DNA from: Gadus chalcogrammus
Taxonomy: Eukaryota > Chordata > Actinopteri > Gadiformes > Gadidae
Reading direction: 5' to 3'
Assembly: GCF_026213295.1 (NCBI RefSeq)
Contig: NC_079418.1
Location: 8,136,601 to 8,200,600, forward strand
Length of the DNA stretch: 64,000 nt
Below the pieces are notes generated by a model. The model worked only from the letters and a program-made list of their open reading frames with translations, did not search any database and was not told the DNA's origin. Made by a program: the position numbers and the translations under genes. Numbering within the stretch: position 1 is the stretch's first letter; the number at the start of each line of letters is the position of its first letter. Shown here piece by piece: positions 1-32,240 of the stretch.

Positions 1-870
1 GTAGCATACAATTCCTGGCATTCCACATCATCAGATCCATAGCCTTCTGGTAGCCCTCAGGTGCTGATGACAGCACCTGTAGCAGCCTCTGTGTGTTATG
101 AATGTATGCATCATGTTTTGCATAAACTTTGGATCCTTGAACTGCCTGCAAAATACTATCCACTGAGTCAAAGGATGGCGTTCTCTGATCACAGCTTTGT
201 TCGCTTCTCTGAGGTCAAAGCATAGCCTCATCTCTGCTGTAACACTTTTCTAGTTGAATATTTTTCTCCTCTTTGGCTGTTCTTTTTCATACAGCAGCAT
301 GCATAGTGTCTGACCCTCTTACAAAATAATCATTTAACTGTCCTGGCACCACATTCATCCGGTGCGTGGTTTGACAGTCCATATCCGTGACATTTCATTG
401 CGCATGCGTCATCTCCCGTCTTTTGCGGGCTCCTTTCTTCTCTTGTGCGCCACGCGCGCTAAACTGCTGCTCCAACTCCTATTGAAGTTCGCTTGGTTTA
501 CTGCTCTCCCACAGTGCTAATATTCTCTGCAATGTCAGCCCTTTTTCCTGAGGCAATTTATCAGTCTTTTGTTCATCCACTTTTACCAAAGATGGAATAG
601 GACTCCATCCAATGGGTGAATTCTGTGTATAGGTCCGCAGCCCCCATGTTCTAAGGGTAAGGAGGTGAAATTTGTGCCAATGCATATCAAACTGCTGGTT
701 GTCCCTGTCCAGCGGCAGCGCACTCTTGGTTAGCATCTTCCATCCTGCTAATCAACGTATCGGGCTAGTTTTTTTAGATGTTTTCGACGTCGCTGTTCTG
801 AATGTTAAATCTGTTTTGTTCTTCTCGACATCTGGAAGGTCCTTCGGTCAATCCAACAATCCTCGTCGCC
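1..870 (-). pseudogene. Decayed Ty3/gypsy-like LTR retrotransposon fragment
   Basis: Read on the minus strand, 231 down to about 150 has the REANKAVIRERHP signature of gypsy-type reverse transcriptases. The frame then shifts and the next conserved block, with a lysine-rich motif-A-like stretch, lies in another frame, so the copy is disrupted. Further upstream on the minus strand (736-479) is an 85-codon frame I do not recognise that could belong to the same element. Around 850-866 the minus strand has a GGCGACGAGGAT stretch next to an ACAACACAACA end, resembling a primer-binding site beside a long terminal repeat; the LTR limits are not resolved. The identification rests on short motifs. It is not a functional gene. 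Confidence 0.5.
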
Positions 871-1427
871 ATAAATGTTGTGTTGTCCAATAATGAAACA
901 ATCGTCTACATTTATTTTTCTTTATTTCCAACTCTCATCATCTTACATGCGTGACTCGCATCTTCCTGTTTCACCTCCCCCTCCCCACGTCTACCACGTC
1001 CTGTCCAACATAATAAGTGCATGCTTCATCAACTATGCTACAAAACCTTTAACAATATCCCAAAATACTCTGGGGTCCTCAACTGAGCCTACCTTGAATT
1101 CAAGGAATTAATTTAGTTCTGTTAAGAATTGTGATCTATAATACTCAGTAACTAGTAAGGAGGTATTAAAGCGCCATCTAGCGGCACGTTTTGAGGCACA
1201 ACCAAAGTAGCTTGACAGAGTATTCCCTTATTTTCTGATAATGCAATGGGAAGCAATACTGCAACATACATTTTTTGGAACAGTTGCGGCAAAGAAAAAA
1301 TAAAAGTCCTAGTCCTTCACTGTCGGGTTGAGAGAGCGCCACATGTCAACAAGTCCCATATTAGTGCAGAGTGGTGTGTAGTGCTAGTTTCTGATGTGGA
1401 TTGTTACTGCATAGCCTCTGGTTCACT
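871..1427. other. Non-coding stretch, possible LTR remnant
   Basis: No convincing coding region. The first 150 bases could be the long terminal repeat of the adjoining gypsy-like fragment. The rest is unremarkable AT-rich sequence up to the hAT target duplication at 1428. Confidence 0.3.
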
Positions 1428-1435
1428 CCGACACC

Positions 1436-2524
1436 TAGGGATGGGAATCGAGAACCGGTTCTTGTTCAGAACCGGTGCCGAGTCAACCGATTCCTTGGAA
1501 TCATTAGCAAGCCTGCTTAACGATTCCGCTTATCGGTTCCGGTCGCGGCAAATGCGTCATGACGTCACACACACGCTGCTTTGTTTTGGTTCAGAACGCA
1601 GCAAACATGGCGCCGTCGAGGAAGAGGCGCATTGTGCGTTCACACCAAACGCGATGGGGCGACAAGATCCCATACAAAGTGAACGTAGAGACTTTTTCGC
1701 CAGAGAAAACCGGCGACAAGGTTTGATTTGTCGCGCCACACTTTCGCCGTGCACAGGCGAGCGCGTTCACCAGGAGTTGTGCTGCAACAAATTTCAACTT
1801 TGACGCAAATTTTGCGTGATGACAGCCAATCAGTGTTCAACAGTGTGACAACCGAGTGAAATGTGTAACGTAACAGCCAATCAGCAATCAACCGTCAAAC
1901 TCAGTGCAGTGCAGTCCGGGGTGAACTGCAGCATGGAGGAGAAAGTGATTGTTGCAGTTTGCGACTCCCGGAGCTCTATATATAATAGTGTATATATAAT
2001 ATCACGGCCAACAGCTCTGTGCGCCTCCGGATGGCCGTAGTGTGGGGAGCTCTCATAGGGATTGGGCTTCTCTGGGTTTGTTTACCGGCGTTGCTATGGT
2101 TTCCGGTCTTGTGTGTTCCAACGGTTTATTAGGTAGGCCCATCTAATAAATCTCTGTCTAATCAATATTTTGTTACAAGTTTAATATATATTATATTTAA
2201 TTTAAATGAGCACTGTTAGCATTCCAAAAGGCACAAGCTCTTACTTGACTGTTTTCAGTCTGTGTTTTTAGTTTTATGGCACAAAATGATGGCATTTAGG
2301 CTTAAAAAGCCAAACATATGTTTTTTTGTCTAGACCAATTGATTTGAAAATGTGCAATTTCCTAATACTAGACGCACTTCTGATCAGATATTAAAGAGAT
2401 TTAATACAAACAAACACATTTGTACTTATTTTCTCACCCAATGAGAATCGATAAGAGAATCGATAAGGAATCGGATCGATAAGCAGAATCGGAATCGTGA
2501 AATTCTTATTAATTCCCATCCGTA
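1436..2524. mobile_element. hAT-type non-autonomous DNA transposon, copy 1
   Basis: The ends are inverted: TAGGGATGGGAATCGAGAAC at the left, and a right end finishing AATTCCCATCCGTA, its complement with one change. Both sides carry the 8-bp direct repeat CCGACACC (1428-1435 and 2525-2532), the target-site duplication length of hAT transposons. Length is 1089 bp. Related sequence lies at 21973-22685, where a shorter copy carries its own different 8-bp duplication, so this is a mobile family. No transposase frame survives; short frames inside are shadows. A TATATA-rich patch near 1978-1999 is internal to the element. Confidence 0.9.
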
Positions 2525-2702
2525 CCGACACCTGCTCTCCGTCCTCGTCCGTTTGGAGAGCCAGCGATGCTGGCAGGGAGTTCACGAAGTCTTTGGTTAT
2601 TTTGGGTGACAGGAATGTCTTTACTTGGCTGCATCCTTTAACTTTGAGCACATAACGCTTTAAATCACAGTACTTAACATGTTGCATTTATTGTCCGGGA
2701 AG

Positions 2703-5700
2703 GCTGAATGGCTGCCATCTGTCAGAGAGATGCTGTGAAGCTCTGGCCTCAGTTCTCAGCTCCAACTCCTCTAGTCTGAGAGAGCTGGACCTGAGTACCA
2801 ATGATCTGCAGGATTCAGGAGTGAAGCTGCTATCTGCTGGACTGGGGAGTCCACACTGTACACTGGAAACTCTCAGGTCAGTTTACACCACAAGTGTGCA
2901 GTTACACCACAAGGTTCAATATCAGAAGACATTTAACAGATTTACATCAAGAAAGGTTAGGTCATAAATATATTGTTTTCATAAGAATAAAATAGTCGTA
3001 TAACATCCTTATTCTGATTACCAAGTAGTAACAGTAAGGTGGAGTTGAGAGTTTTTTCGTAACGTTTAATAGCTGCCAATTCATAGAACTGTATTTTTTA
3101 AGTGAAGTATCATGATAACTTTTGTTGAATATTTAACATCTATGTGACATCTATCTCTTCATGTTGAAAGATCCAGGTTATTTATATAATTAATTATTTC
3201 ATGTGTGTAAAAAGGCAGTTGCTAACATGTTCTGTTTATTGTGCATAAAGGCTGAATGGCTGTCATCTCTCAGAGAGATGCTGTAAAGCTCTTGCCTCAG
3301 TTCTCAGCTCCAACTCCTCTAGTCTGAGAGAGCTGGACCTGAGTAACAATGATCTGCAGGATTCAGGAGTGAAGCTGCTATCTGCTGGACTGGGGAGTCC
3401 ACACTGTAGACTGGAAACTCTCAGGTCAGTTATCAGTCTCTTGTTCAAACTGGTTATTCTAGTGCTGCTCATGTCCGATCCATTTCTGTTAATATTTTTC
3501 CCTGCTGACAAAACACTCACTGGTTCTACACAATGTTAGAACCTGTGATGAAATGGTCTTAGCATACCAAACACAGCAGACTTCTCCTGTCTCTAACCGA
3601 AAATATCTCATTGAGTTGTAGCTAAGATCCTGTTTCAAGTCCAAAGTATCAATACAAGCTTTCACTTGTCCTCCATAAGGAATGAATACACTTATTAAAT
3701 GTGGTATATTTAGTAAAAACTGGTCTCAACAAGATATAATGAAGAATAAATGTGTGTGTCTGTGTCTATGTGTAGCTTGTCTGGCTGCTTGATCACACAG
3801 GAAGGCTGTGCTTCTCTGGCCTCAGCTCTGAGCTCCAACCCCTACCATCTGAGAGAGCTGGACCTGAGCTACAATCACCCAGGAGACTCTGGAGCTACGC
3901 TGCTCTTTGCGGGACTGGAGGGTCGACGCTGGAGACTGGACACTCTCAGGTATGGAGAGGAAAGCTCACAGTTCAAGCCGCTGCTAGATGAAGCGGTTTG
4001 AAAAGGCGGCTGTAACTCATGTTGTGTAGAAAGTGATGAGACAGCAGATGATGAAGGTGAATGTTTCAACATGCTGCTCTCACTTTGTTTCCCCCCCCAG
4101 TGTGAAGCACGGTGGAGTGTGGAGGCTGAAACCAGCTCTAAAGAAGTGTAAGTGTCTGTTTAGTTTATATATATATATATTAGTGCTGTCAAGCGATTAA
4201 AATATTGAATCGCGCTTAATCAAATGAATGTCATAGTTAACTCGCGATTAATCATGGGTTTTTTTCTATTCGAAATATCCCTTGATTTCGTGCTTCTAGC
4301 CTTTTAGTGAGATCAGAGAGTGTTGAGAAGGACAGTAATAAAATATATTTGGTAAGATGGATATAAGAAGAGAGACCCGCAGTGAATTCAACCCTTTCCA
4401 CTTGACATCGGGTAGGTGCATGACAGTGGTAGGCCTGCCGTAAAACTTCAATAGCCTAGGCTTTTATTTGTTTCAATCACTGAACTTTTGAAAAAAACTC
4501 TTGCTCAGCAAAGATGGGAAATATTATAACATTTATTATTTAAACTAGTATGAATATTCCTACCGTACGTAGGCCTAAACACATTACCAGGCTATCTGAT
4601 AACGCCTACACACACGGTGGCGGAGTGGTAATCGGGAGAGTCGGAAGGATTCCCGGTGGTCCGTTAACGTTTCGGGGCTACTCGGGCTGATTACTGTGGG
4701 GTAAAAATATTGCGTTTATAAAAATGACGTTTGCCAAGCCAAAAGAGCGTTAATCAAGCGCTACGAAAATTAACGCCCCGTTAACGCCGTTAATAACGCG
4801 TTAAACTGACAGCACTAAGCTCATCATGCCGAACATGTTGATGTATATGTTTATTTAGTGTAATTATTGAGGGATCAAATGCACTTTATACATTTGTCTT
4901 GGTTTCAATGTTTTGATTTGGACAGCCACTCACACACACATGAGATTTCAAATTAACTTAACTTTAATTATCTTAAACACAATCTGTAATATTGCTTCGA
5001 AAATGGACAGCACGTGATTCCACTATAGTGCCTCTGATTTTTGTTGTCTATGTTAATGTTTGAAGAAGAGAGAGCGATCAAAAAAAGAGCCTTAAAGAGA
5101 TAGAAAGAAGAAGATTGCAGGAGAACAGTACTAATGATGATGATGATGAATGGTACACCATGCAATCATGTCTTGTTCTCCCGTCAGATGCCTGCAAACT
5201 TTCACTGGACCCAAACACAGCCCAACAATTCCTCTCTTTGTCTAAGTTCAACAGAAAGGTGACAACAGAAAGGCCAAAAGTAATGGACGTAAGGGACAGG
5301 GCGTATTTAAACGCCTTGCTCCACCCCAATAGATTTGACTTCTGGGAAGAGGTGTTGTGTAGTGAGGGTCTGACTGGCCGCTGTTACTGGGAGGTAGAGT
5401 GGATAGGAGGTGTTGATATAGGAGTGACATACAGAGGAATCGAAAGGAAAGGAGGGGGTGATGCCAGCATTCTTGGATATAACAACAATTCCTGGAGTCT
5501 TGGTTGTGATGGTGGTCGTTACTCTGCCCGGTACAATGGTAGACGAACAGATCTACGTCTCCCCCCCGCTGGCTCTCGCAGAGTAGGAGTGTATCTGGAC
5601 CGGCCTGCTGGCACTCTGTCCTTCTACAGAGTGTCCCCAGGTGGAGGAGGGTCCTCAGACACACTGACACACCTCCACCAATTCCAGTCCACCTTCACCC

Positions 5701-5774
5701 AGGAGGACCTCCTCCCTGGGTTTAGGTTATGGAATAATGGTGTGTTTGACTCAGTGTCTCTGCGTCAGTTGTAG
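2703..5774 (+). CDS. NLRC3-like NLR with LRRs and C-terminal B30.2, 3' end only
   Basis: NLR family innate-immune receptor, cytosolic. Visible exons: 2703-2876, 3251-3424 and 3776-3949, each exactly 174 nt (58 codons, same phase) and each coding one ribonuclease-inhibitor-type LRR pair with the LRELDLS core; linker exon 4101-4147 (47 nt) coding the VKHGG..LKPALKK segment typical of fish NLRs before the B30.2; terminal exon 5188-5774 coding PRY-SPRY, with LSLDPNTA at the start, WEVEW in the middle and a final [16 protein letters not shown], stop TAG 5772-5774. All junctions are GT-AG and phase-consistent. The FISNA, NACHT and upstream LRR exons are not in the window; what lies upstream is transposon-derived. 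It could be a complete gene starting outside the window or a truncated duplicate. The 5' boundary given is the first exon I can support. Confidence 0.85.
4181..4817. mobile_element. Terminal-inverted-repeat element in the NLR intron
   Basis: It begins TAGTGCTGTCAAGCGATTAA and ends TTAAACTGACAGCACTA, an inverted pair, and lies in the intron before the B30.2 exon, beside an (AT)n run. A TAGTGCTGTCAGTTAAACGC end, in the opposite orientation, recurs at about 32157. I see no clear target duplication because the left flank is (AT)n. Class is probably hAT-like, but this is uncertain. Confidence 0.65.
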
Positions 5775-5921
5775 AAAAAAACGAACAGAGACAAACAGAC
5801 GGGCGGGCGGGCGTGCGCACAAACACACACAAATATACATACACGTTCACAAACAAACACACACAGCATTTTTGCGTTAGAGGATGATGGCTTTTGATGA
5901 AGGGGCTTTGGAGGCCTGAGA

Positions 5922-5925
<4 letters not shown>

Positions 5926-5979
<54 letters not shown>
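5926..5979. repeat. (CT)n microsatellite
   Basis: About 27 uninterrupted CT units, 150 bp downstream of the NLR stop codon, followed by a C-run. It explains the RERE/SLSL frames here. A (CA)-rich patch at about 5820-5870 precedes it. Confidence 0.95.
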
Positions 5980-5983
<4 letters not shown>

Positions 5984-6513
5984 CCCCCCCCCCCACGGAA
6001 AGTATAGCATGATAAACCATGATAAGTCTTTTAAGATCTTCCATAGTTAGATAAGCACATTTATTATTTGAAATGTATAGAAAATACCTATTGATAGTGA
6101 ATGTCTGTATATTTTCGGACTTCACCAGTTTTGGTCTCAAGGGACCTGGTATCATATTTTTTTGTCATAATCATAACAATGAACCTCATTCAAAGCAGAA
6201 TTGATATTTTATTCATAATAACCAAGAGTTATATGGGATAATGTTGCATGTTGTAGGCCTACATAACATTAAACTGAATCTTTATTTTTTGTGTTCTGTT
6301 GGAACAAAACGGCAGCATAACATGTTCAGTTATTAAAGATATGCGCATACCTGTTGATGATTTGTAATGTCTGCTGCTGTTATTGTTTTAGCCCCCTTGT
6401 TTATTGTGTGCAGGTAAGGGACTATTTTTCTGTTGTAATTATTAATGAAGCATAATTGTAATAAAAACCTCATTCTCGTTTTATTAGTGAATAATGCTTT
6501 GATACGTGCCTTT
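5980..6513. other. AT-rich intergenic sequence without a recognised feature
   Basis: I see no coding region or clear repeat. AATAAA-like sites are present and one could serve the NLR transcript, but none can be singled out. Confidence 0.4.
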
Positions 6514-6995
6514 AGGCCCCGTTTACACGAGGACGCTTGCGAGTACAAACAACAAAATATTTTATTTGAAGTGTCTTTCGTTTAGACGGTGACGGTGTTT
6601 TTCAAAACCACCCTTCAGAGTGGAAATCTTGAATATGCTCTGCCGTATCGTTTCCGTCTACACTGTCAAGCCGCAAAACTCTGCTAAGATCTGCTCACGT
6701 CGTGTACGCGTTTACGTCACATACATGTGCCAGTACAGGGAAATAAACAAACATGTTGGATTATTTCGATACGTCGGACCGTCAAGCTGCTCTGGCAGCT
6801 CTAATAAACTTACAGGAGTCTTTCCACGAAATGTACAGGATATGTACAGATAGTATTAATGAACAGAGAAGGATCTTGTAACATTCAGATCACGCCAGTA
6901 GTCTGAATCGATGTTAATGTTCACCATAACTGTTTATGTCATTACGGTAGCATAAACGTGAACCGGAAGTTACGTCCGGGGCGCGACGCTGTTCA

Positions 6996-8715
6996 GGGCC
7001 CAGTTTCCCGCAAGCATCGTTAGCCTCAGTGGATCGTGAAGTGCGTCGTACGAGCATCGTACATTTTTCACACCGTTTCCCAAAAGCATAGTTGGTAACG
7101 AACGTCGTGAAAACGCTCGTAGCTAACAAGTGCTCCAGGGTACTCGTAGGACGCTAAGAGCATCGTTAGCCTACCATAGAGTGAACTCATTATTGCATGC
7201 GGGTGTCTTCATTCATAAAAAATGTAAACATTCGGGAGTATGCAATAATACATTATTATTCTAAAGAGGTCAGAGACTCTGTGCACAGCCCCGCCTTCCC
7301 CAGTGAACCAAGAAAGCCTGCGCCGTGACGAACGGGGGATTTGACCCCCTCGGTTTTACACAGGAAACCGAACCGGCTCGGCAGTGTTGAAAGACCTATA
7401 GCCAGGGTTCGAGTTAGGTGGGAGCCAGTGGGAGAGGTCTGGCTCCCATGAAAGCAGCAAACTCAAATATCTGTGGGGGTCTCTGAAAATACAGCACCAT
7501 AACATTGTAATTACAAATAAAGCTATTTTCCCTTCCACATGCAGAGTTATATTGACGTTAAGTGGGATAATAGAACGCCGGTCATTATCGGGAAAATAAG
7601 CCCAGACAGGGCGAACCGGACACCGACGCGAAACGGAGGTGCTTCGATCTGAAGGGGCTTATTTTCGATAATGAGCAGCTACTTGCCAAACGAAAAAATA
7701 ACTTCACAAGGTGTTTTTTACGATTTATTTGTTACCAACTTACCATACGTAGTGTTGATCAGCAGAGAAATAGTTAGCCAAAGATGTTGATGTCGCTTAG
7801 CAAGCGAAGAAGCTGGCGTTGTTGTGAAGGGCCCTTGCAAGTGAACGGAGCGTTCCACGGAATTGAGAAGAGCCGTGTCATAATAGCCCATATTTACGTC
7901 CTATATCCCCCCCCCGTCAAAATTCAGCGCATGGCCGGTACGGTCTCCCCCCCCCACCGTCAACAACTTTAAGAGACCCCAACAGAGATGGAATCATAAC
8001 TCGAACCCTGCCTATAGCCTACCTACTTCATCCTGCCCAACAATATGGGCAGGATCTAGACCAAGCTCTCCTAATCGGGCCAGCAATAGCCGCGTTTGAA
8101 TGATAATGTATGAATGGAACGTTGCATTTTTAATGTCTACAACTATTCTATACTAGAGAGCCAATCAATGCAACCTTATGCGGAATCAGACAAAGTCGGC
8201 TATCTTGCTGCGCAAAATATATGTTTTAGAAATCAGCACATTAAGATAAATGTAGTTGTCACACAAGCTCTTTGGATTTTTGTAATATGATATTATGTCA
8301 GGGGGGGAAATGCCGTGAATAAATGTATGCACAGTGCGTTCAGGATTAGGACTGATAGGCCTATATATGTCGGCCTAGGCCTAATCAATTGTGTTTTAAT
8401 ATCTTTAGCATTCATATTATTGCAATCAATTCTTTTCGTAGGCTACTCTGCGTTTGGCCTTGATGGGGAGATATTTTAACCCTTTTTAACCCCATTTTCC
8501 TGCGACATTCCTGCCTCTCCCCCAGCGTCATAGCCCGTTTCAGCACCATGTCAGTGGACAGGTACAATCCTACGAACGTCGTGAGTGCAGCGAATTCGCA
8601 TTCATGTTAAGAGGAGTTTCGGGAAACGCTCCAAAGAAATTAACGATGGTTCGAAAGATCCATCGTGAGAATGATCGTACGAGCGAAGATCCATCGTTAT
8701 CGGGAAACTGGGCCC
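6996..8715. mobile_element. TIR element nested inside the Harbinger-like copy
   Basis: Its ends are GGGCCCAGTTTCCCG and CGGGAAACTGGGCCC, a perfect 15-bp inverted pair, and similarity continues inward with several ATCGT motifs. No convincing target duplication is visible, so the superfamily is unassigned. It contains a hAT element (7403-8010). Confidence 0.65.
7403..8010. mobile_element. hAT-type MITE, innermost of three nested elements
   Basis: Ends CAGGGTTCGAGTTA and TAACTCGAACCCTG are perfect inverted repeats. They are flanked by a perfect 8-bp duplication CCTATAGC (7395-7402 and 8011-8018), diagnostic for hAT-type insertion. Length 608 bp. An internal hairpin-like block (about 7565-7675, with GGGATAATAGAACGCCGGTC) resembles 23160-23275 in an ect2l intron. 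Confidence 0.85.
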
Positions 8716-9114
8716 AGTTCTCCAGCAATAAAGCAACATCATGCGAAGCTCCGTTTCATCATTTATAGTAAGCTACGTTAACGCTACTCATAAATACCAC
8801 AGATGTGTAATTATGTTTTGGTTTTCGCGGCGCAGATAAGAGAAAAAGGAAGATTCTACGCATGCGCTCAGACATGGCGGTGTTGTGTGATAGTGTATCA
8901 CAGCACCACCTAGCCGCCTTACATGCACACCCAATTGAATTCCGCACACTTTTGAGTCAAAGTATACGCAGATTTCCTCCCGAAAATGCACATCTAAACG
9001 CGGAATAAAAAGTGAAGACGCGACGCCACTTTTGCGTCTTCTGTTCAGACCGTCATCATGTAAACGTAGCCTAAGAATAATAATATATTAATCAGAAATT
9101 ATAAATAAAACAAA

Positions 9115-9345
9115 TGTTTTTCACTCTGTCTCTCTTTCCCTCATCCAGTCTCCCTCTCACCCCCCCCCGTCTCCCTCTCCCCTGTCCCTCCTTCTCCCTC
9201 TCCCCCCGTCTCCCTCTGACCCCTGTCTCTATCCACCCTGTCCCCCTCTTCCTCCCCCCCGTCTCATTCTCCCCCGGTCGCCCCCTCCCCCTCCTCCCCC
9301 CCGTCTCCCTCCCCTCATTTCATGAGGGAAGGGCAGCAGAGGGGA
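9115..9345. repeat. C-rich polypyrimidine tandem repeat
   Basis: Degenerate units of the CCCCCGTCTCCCTCT type on the plus strand, strongly pyrimidine. The proline-rich frames here are an artefact of composition. Confidence 0.8.
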
Positions 9346-9589
9346 GACGGTTACAAAAGCGGCTGAAAACCAGGAAGCGGTTGCCGCACAGATCTTGCCC
9401 TACCGCTCAGCTTTCCCCGTGTTGAAACTTTCGGCAACAGCAGCAACAGCATCCGCTTTTGAAAACGCCTGGCCCTTCACACCGCCGCGCTGAACCCTCC
9501 GGCAGCGAGGCGGTTATAAGGGTGGTTGCCGCGCGGCGTTGTGCAAGCACCTTTAGTCAGCAGCACCTGAACTCCCAGCCAGCTATTGC

Positions 9590-9870
9590 TGGGTCTCTAG
9601 ATTCCTCGATTTTTCTTGATTTCTAGATTTCTGTATCTCTTGATTTCTGGGTCTCTAGAGTTCTGGATTTATAGATCTCTAGATTTGTTATAAGCGCTAG
9701 GGTCAATGAACGATGAATCAATTTTTGTGCGTGACCCCCAAATTGCAAAATCTCTATTGATTCTGACTTAATATAAAAAACAGTACTTATTTTTTTACAT
9801 CTCTAGTTTTCTGGGTCTCTGGATTTCTATATCTCTAGATTACTGGGTTCCTAGATCTCTAGATCTCAGT
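9590..9870. repeat. Degenerate TCTAGATTTCT tandem repeats
   Basis: Short imperfect units built on TCTAGATTTCTGGGTCTC fill 9590-9690 and 9795-9870, split by about 100 bp of unrelated sequence. No coding signal. Confidence 0.65.
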
Positions 9871-10345
9871 CTGCAGAAACGCACAAGAGGAGTTGTGACC
9901 CGAGTTTGAAGTGGAAATCCGTTCCAGCTACGCAAGTTCGACTGCAGTTGTTCTTGTAAGAGACGTTTGACCTTTCAACTTTGACCTTCTCTTATCTGAA
10001 ACGACTGCAGCCTTGACTTTGGGCCGCGGGTTCGGCTCCAAGTGCCTCATACCAGTCTGGTCGAAAAAGAGTATAAAAAAGACCAAAACCCGACAAATCG
10101 AAAATCGTAGCGTTGATTGTGTGACTCTGAATTGCAAAATCGCTTTTGTTACTGAATTAAGATTAAAAAGTTTGTTGTTTTCGTTCGTATTTGCACATAT
10201 CTGCTCATATTTGTGAACAAACTATGCCTTACCTTACTTTACTAATCATTTGATCGCCTTTTTGTTGAATATAATATATTTTAGTAGAGGCGGAAGATAC
10301 AATGGTTGTTTGCTGCTTGTAAAAGAAAAATGATTTCTATTTCTC

Positions 10346-10543
<198 letters not shown>

Positions 10544-10914
10544 ATTGTAACCACCACAGTATCTTGATTTCACTTTGGACATCTACAATAATAAAAAAAG
10601 ACTATCGAAATCCTACACTATCCTATTGTTTCACCTTCTTATTACAAATGTACTTATTGTAAGTCGCTTTGGATACAAGCGTCTGATAAAAACCCGAATG
10701 TACCACAGTCGGCTTTTACTGTTTTCTTTGAACCCCTTTTTAAAGATGTATGATGATGGAGGCGGAGTCTGAAACATGATAACGGAAATTCAGTCACTCC
10801 ATAGGTCGACTCAAGTTACCCAGACTCCTCGAATGTGTGCAGGAATGTCTTCGCTGTGTTTTCGTGCGTTTCTAAGGAAACGGAGACTAGGTAGAGGGCG
10901 GACCTCCTCTATTA

Positions 10915-10915
<1 letters not shown>

Positions 10916-10946
<31 letters not shown>

Positions 10947-10962
10947 ACGCACACGCACACGC

Positions 10963-10993
<31 letters not shown>
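10916..10993. repeat. (CA)n / (CACACG)n microsatellite next to the ect2l start
   Basis: A (CA)n tract with an internal block of ACGCAC variant hexamers ends about 76 bp before the ect2l start codon, so it probably lies in the promoter or 5' untranslated region. Confidence 0.95.
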
Positions 10994-11069
10994 GCGCAAA
11001 CTTTACAAGTGCAGTGCATGCGTATGAATCTAAACACAGGTCATTTTTGAGCGTAGAAGTGGGTTTAAA

Positions 11070-31858
<20,789 letters not shown>

Positions 31859-31913
31859 TGCGTCCAATCAGGTCGATCTGGGGACACGCCCACTACATGA
31901 CACGCCACCTCAG

Positions 31914-32075
31914 TACCCTAACAGCTCCTGACGAGCTGGCTGTCGCCCTGCATGGTTGACTCCGCCGTCGGTGTGTGAATGTGTGGGTGAATGTTAGGCA
32001 ATATTGTGCAGCGCTTTGAGTGACCACTGGTTAGAACAGCGCTCTATAAATGCAGACCATTTAGCATTCATCCGT
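31914..32075 (+). mobile_element. 5'-truncated tRNA-derived SINE in the ect2l 3' flank
   Basis: Starts within the body (CTAACAGCTCCTGACGAGCT), continues through GACTCCGCCGTCGGTGTGTG and ends GCTCTATAAATGCAGACCAT. It shares these blocks with copies at 36993 and 47243 but lacks the tRNA-like head. It begins about 55 bp after the stop codon, so it probably lies in the 3' untranslated region. Confidence 0.8.
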
Positions 32076-32156
32076 TTATGCTTGTATAAATACCTGAGTA
32101 ACAGTGTTTGAAAAACTGAGCAATCAAGTTTGCTTTGAGTAAGAATTGCTTTTTAC

Positions 32157-32240
32157 TAGTGCTGTCAGTTAAACGCGTTGTTAACGGCGTTAACGCAAAC
32201 CAATTTCTACGGCGTTAATTTTTTTATCGCGCGATTAACG
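32157..32240 (-). mobile_element. Terminal fragment of the 4181-4817 element family
   Basis: TAGTGCTGTCAGTTAAACGC followed by GTTAACGGCGTTAACGC is the reverse complement of the right end of the element at 4181-4817. No matching other end is recognised nearby. Confidence 0.55.

Larger units (their letters stand above)
6515..9072. mobile_element. PIF/Harbinger-like element, interrupted by nested insertions
   Basis: The left part (6515-about 6880) and right part (about 8815-9072) match, in order, the uninterrupted 644-bp copy at 61998-62641. Terminal sequence is GGCCCCGTTTACACGAGGAC at the left and GTGTAAACGTAGCC at the right. Here the two parts are separated by about 1.9 kb holding at least one other complete element (6996-8715) plus about 100-bp flanks that may be older internal sequence. 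Flanks are TTA and TAA, so a 3-bp duplication is only approximate in this copy; the other copy has perfect TAA. The left part carries a short frame also present in the other copy. Confidence 0.75.

Noticed and set aside
1246..1803. 185-codon plus-strand frame
   Set aside because: It starts in unremarkable sequence, crosses the target duplication and left end of the hAT element, and has no domain.
5248..5670. 140-codon minus-strand frame
   Set aside because: Shadow of the B30.2 exon, which is supported by PRY-SPRY motifs on the plus strand.
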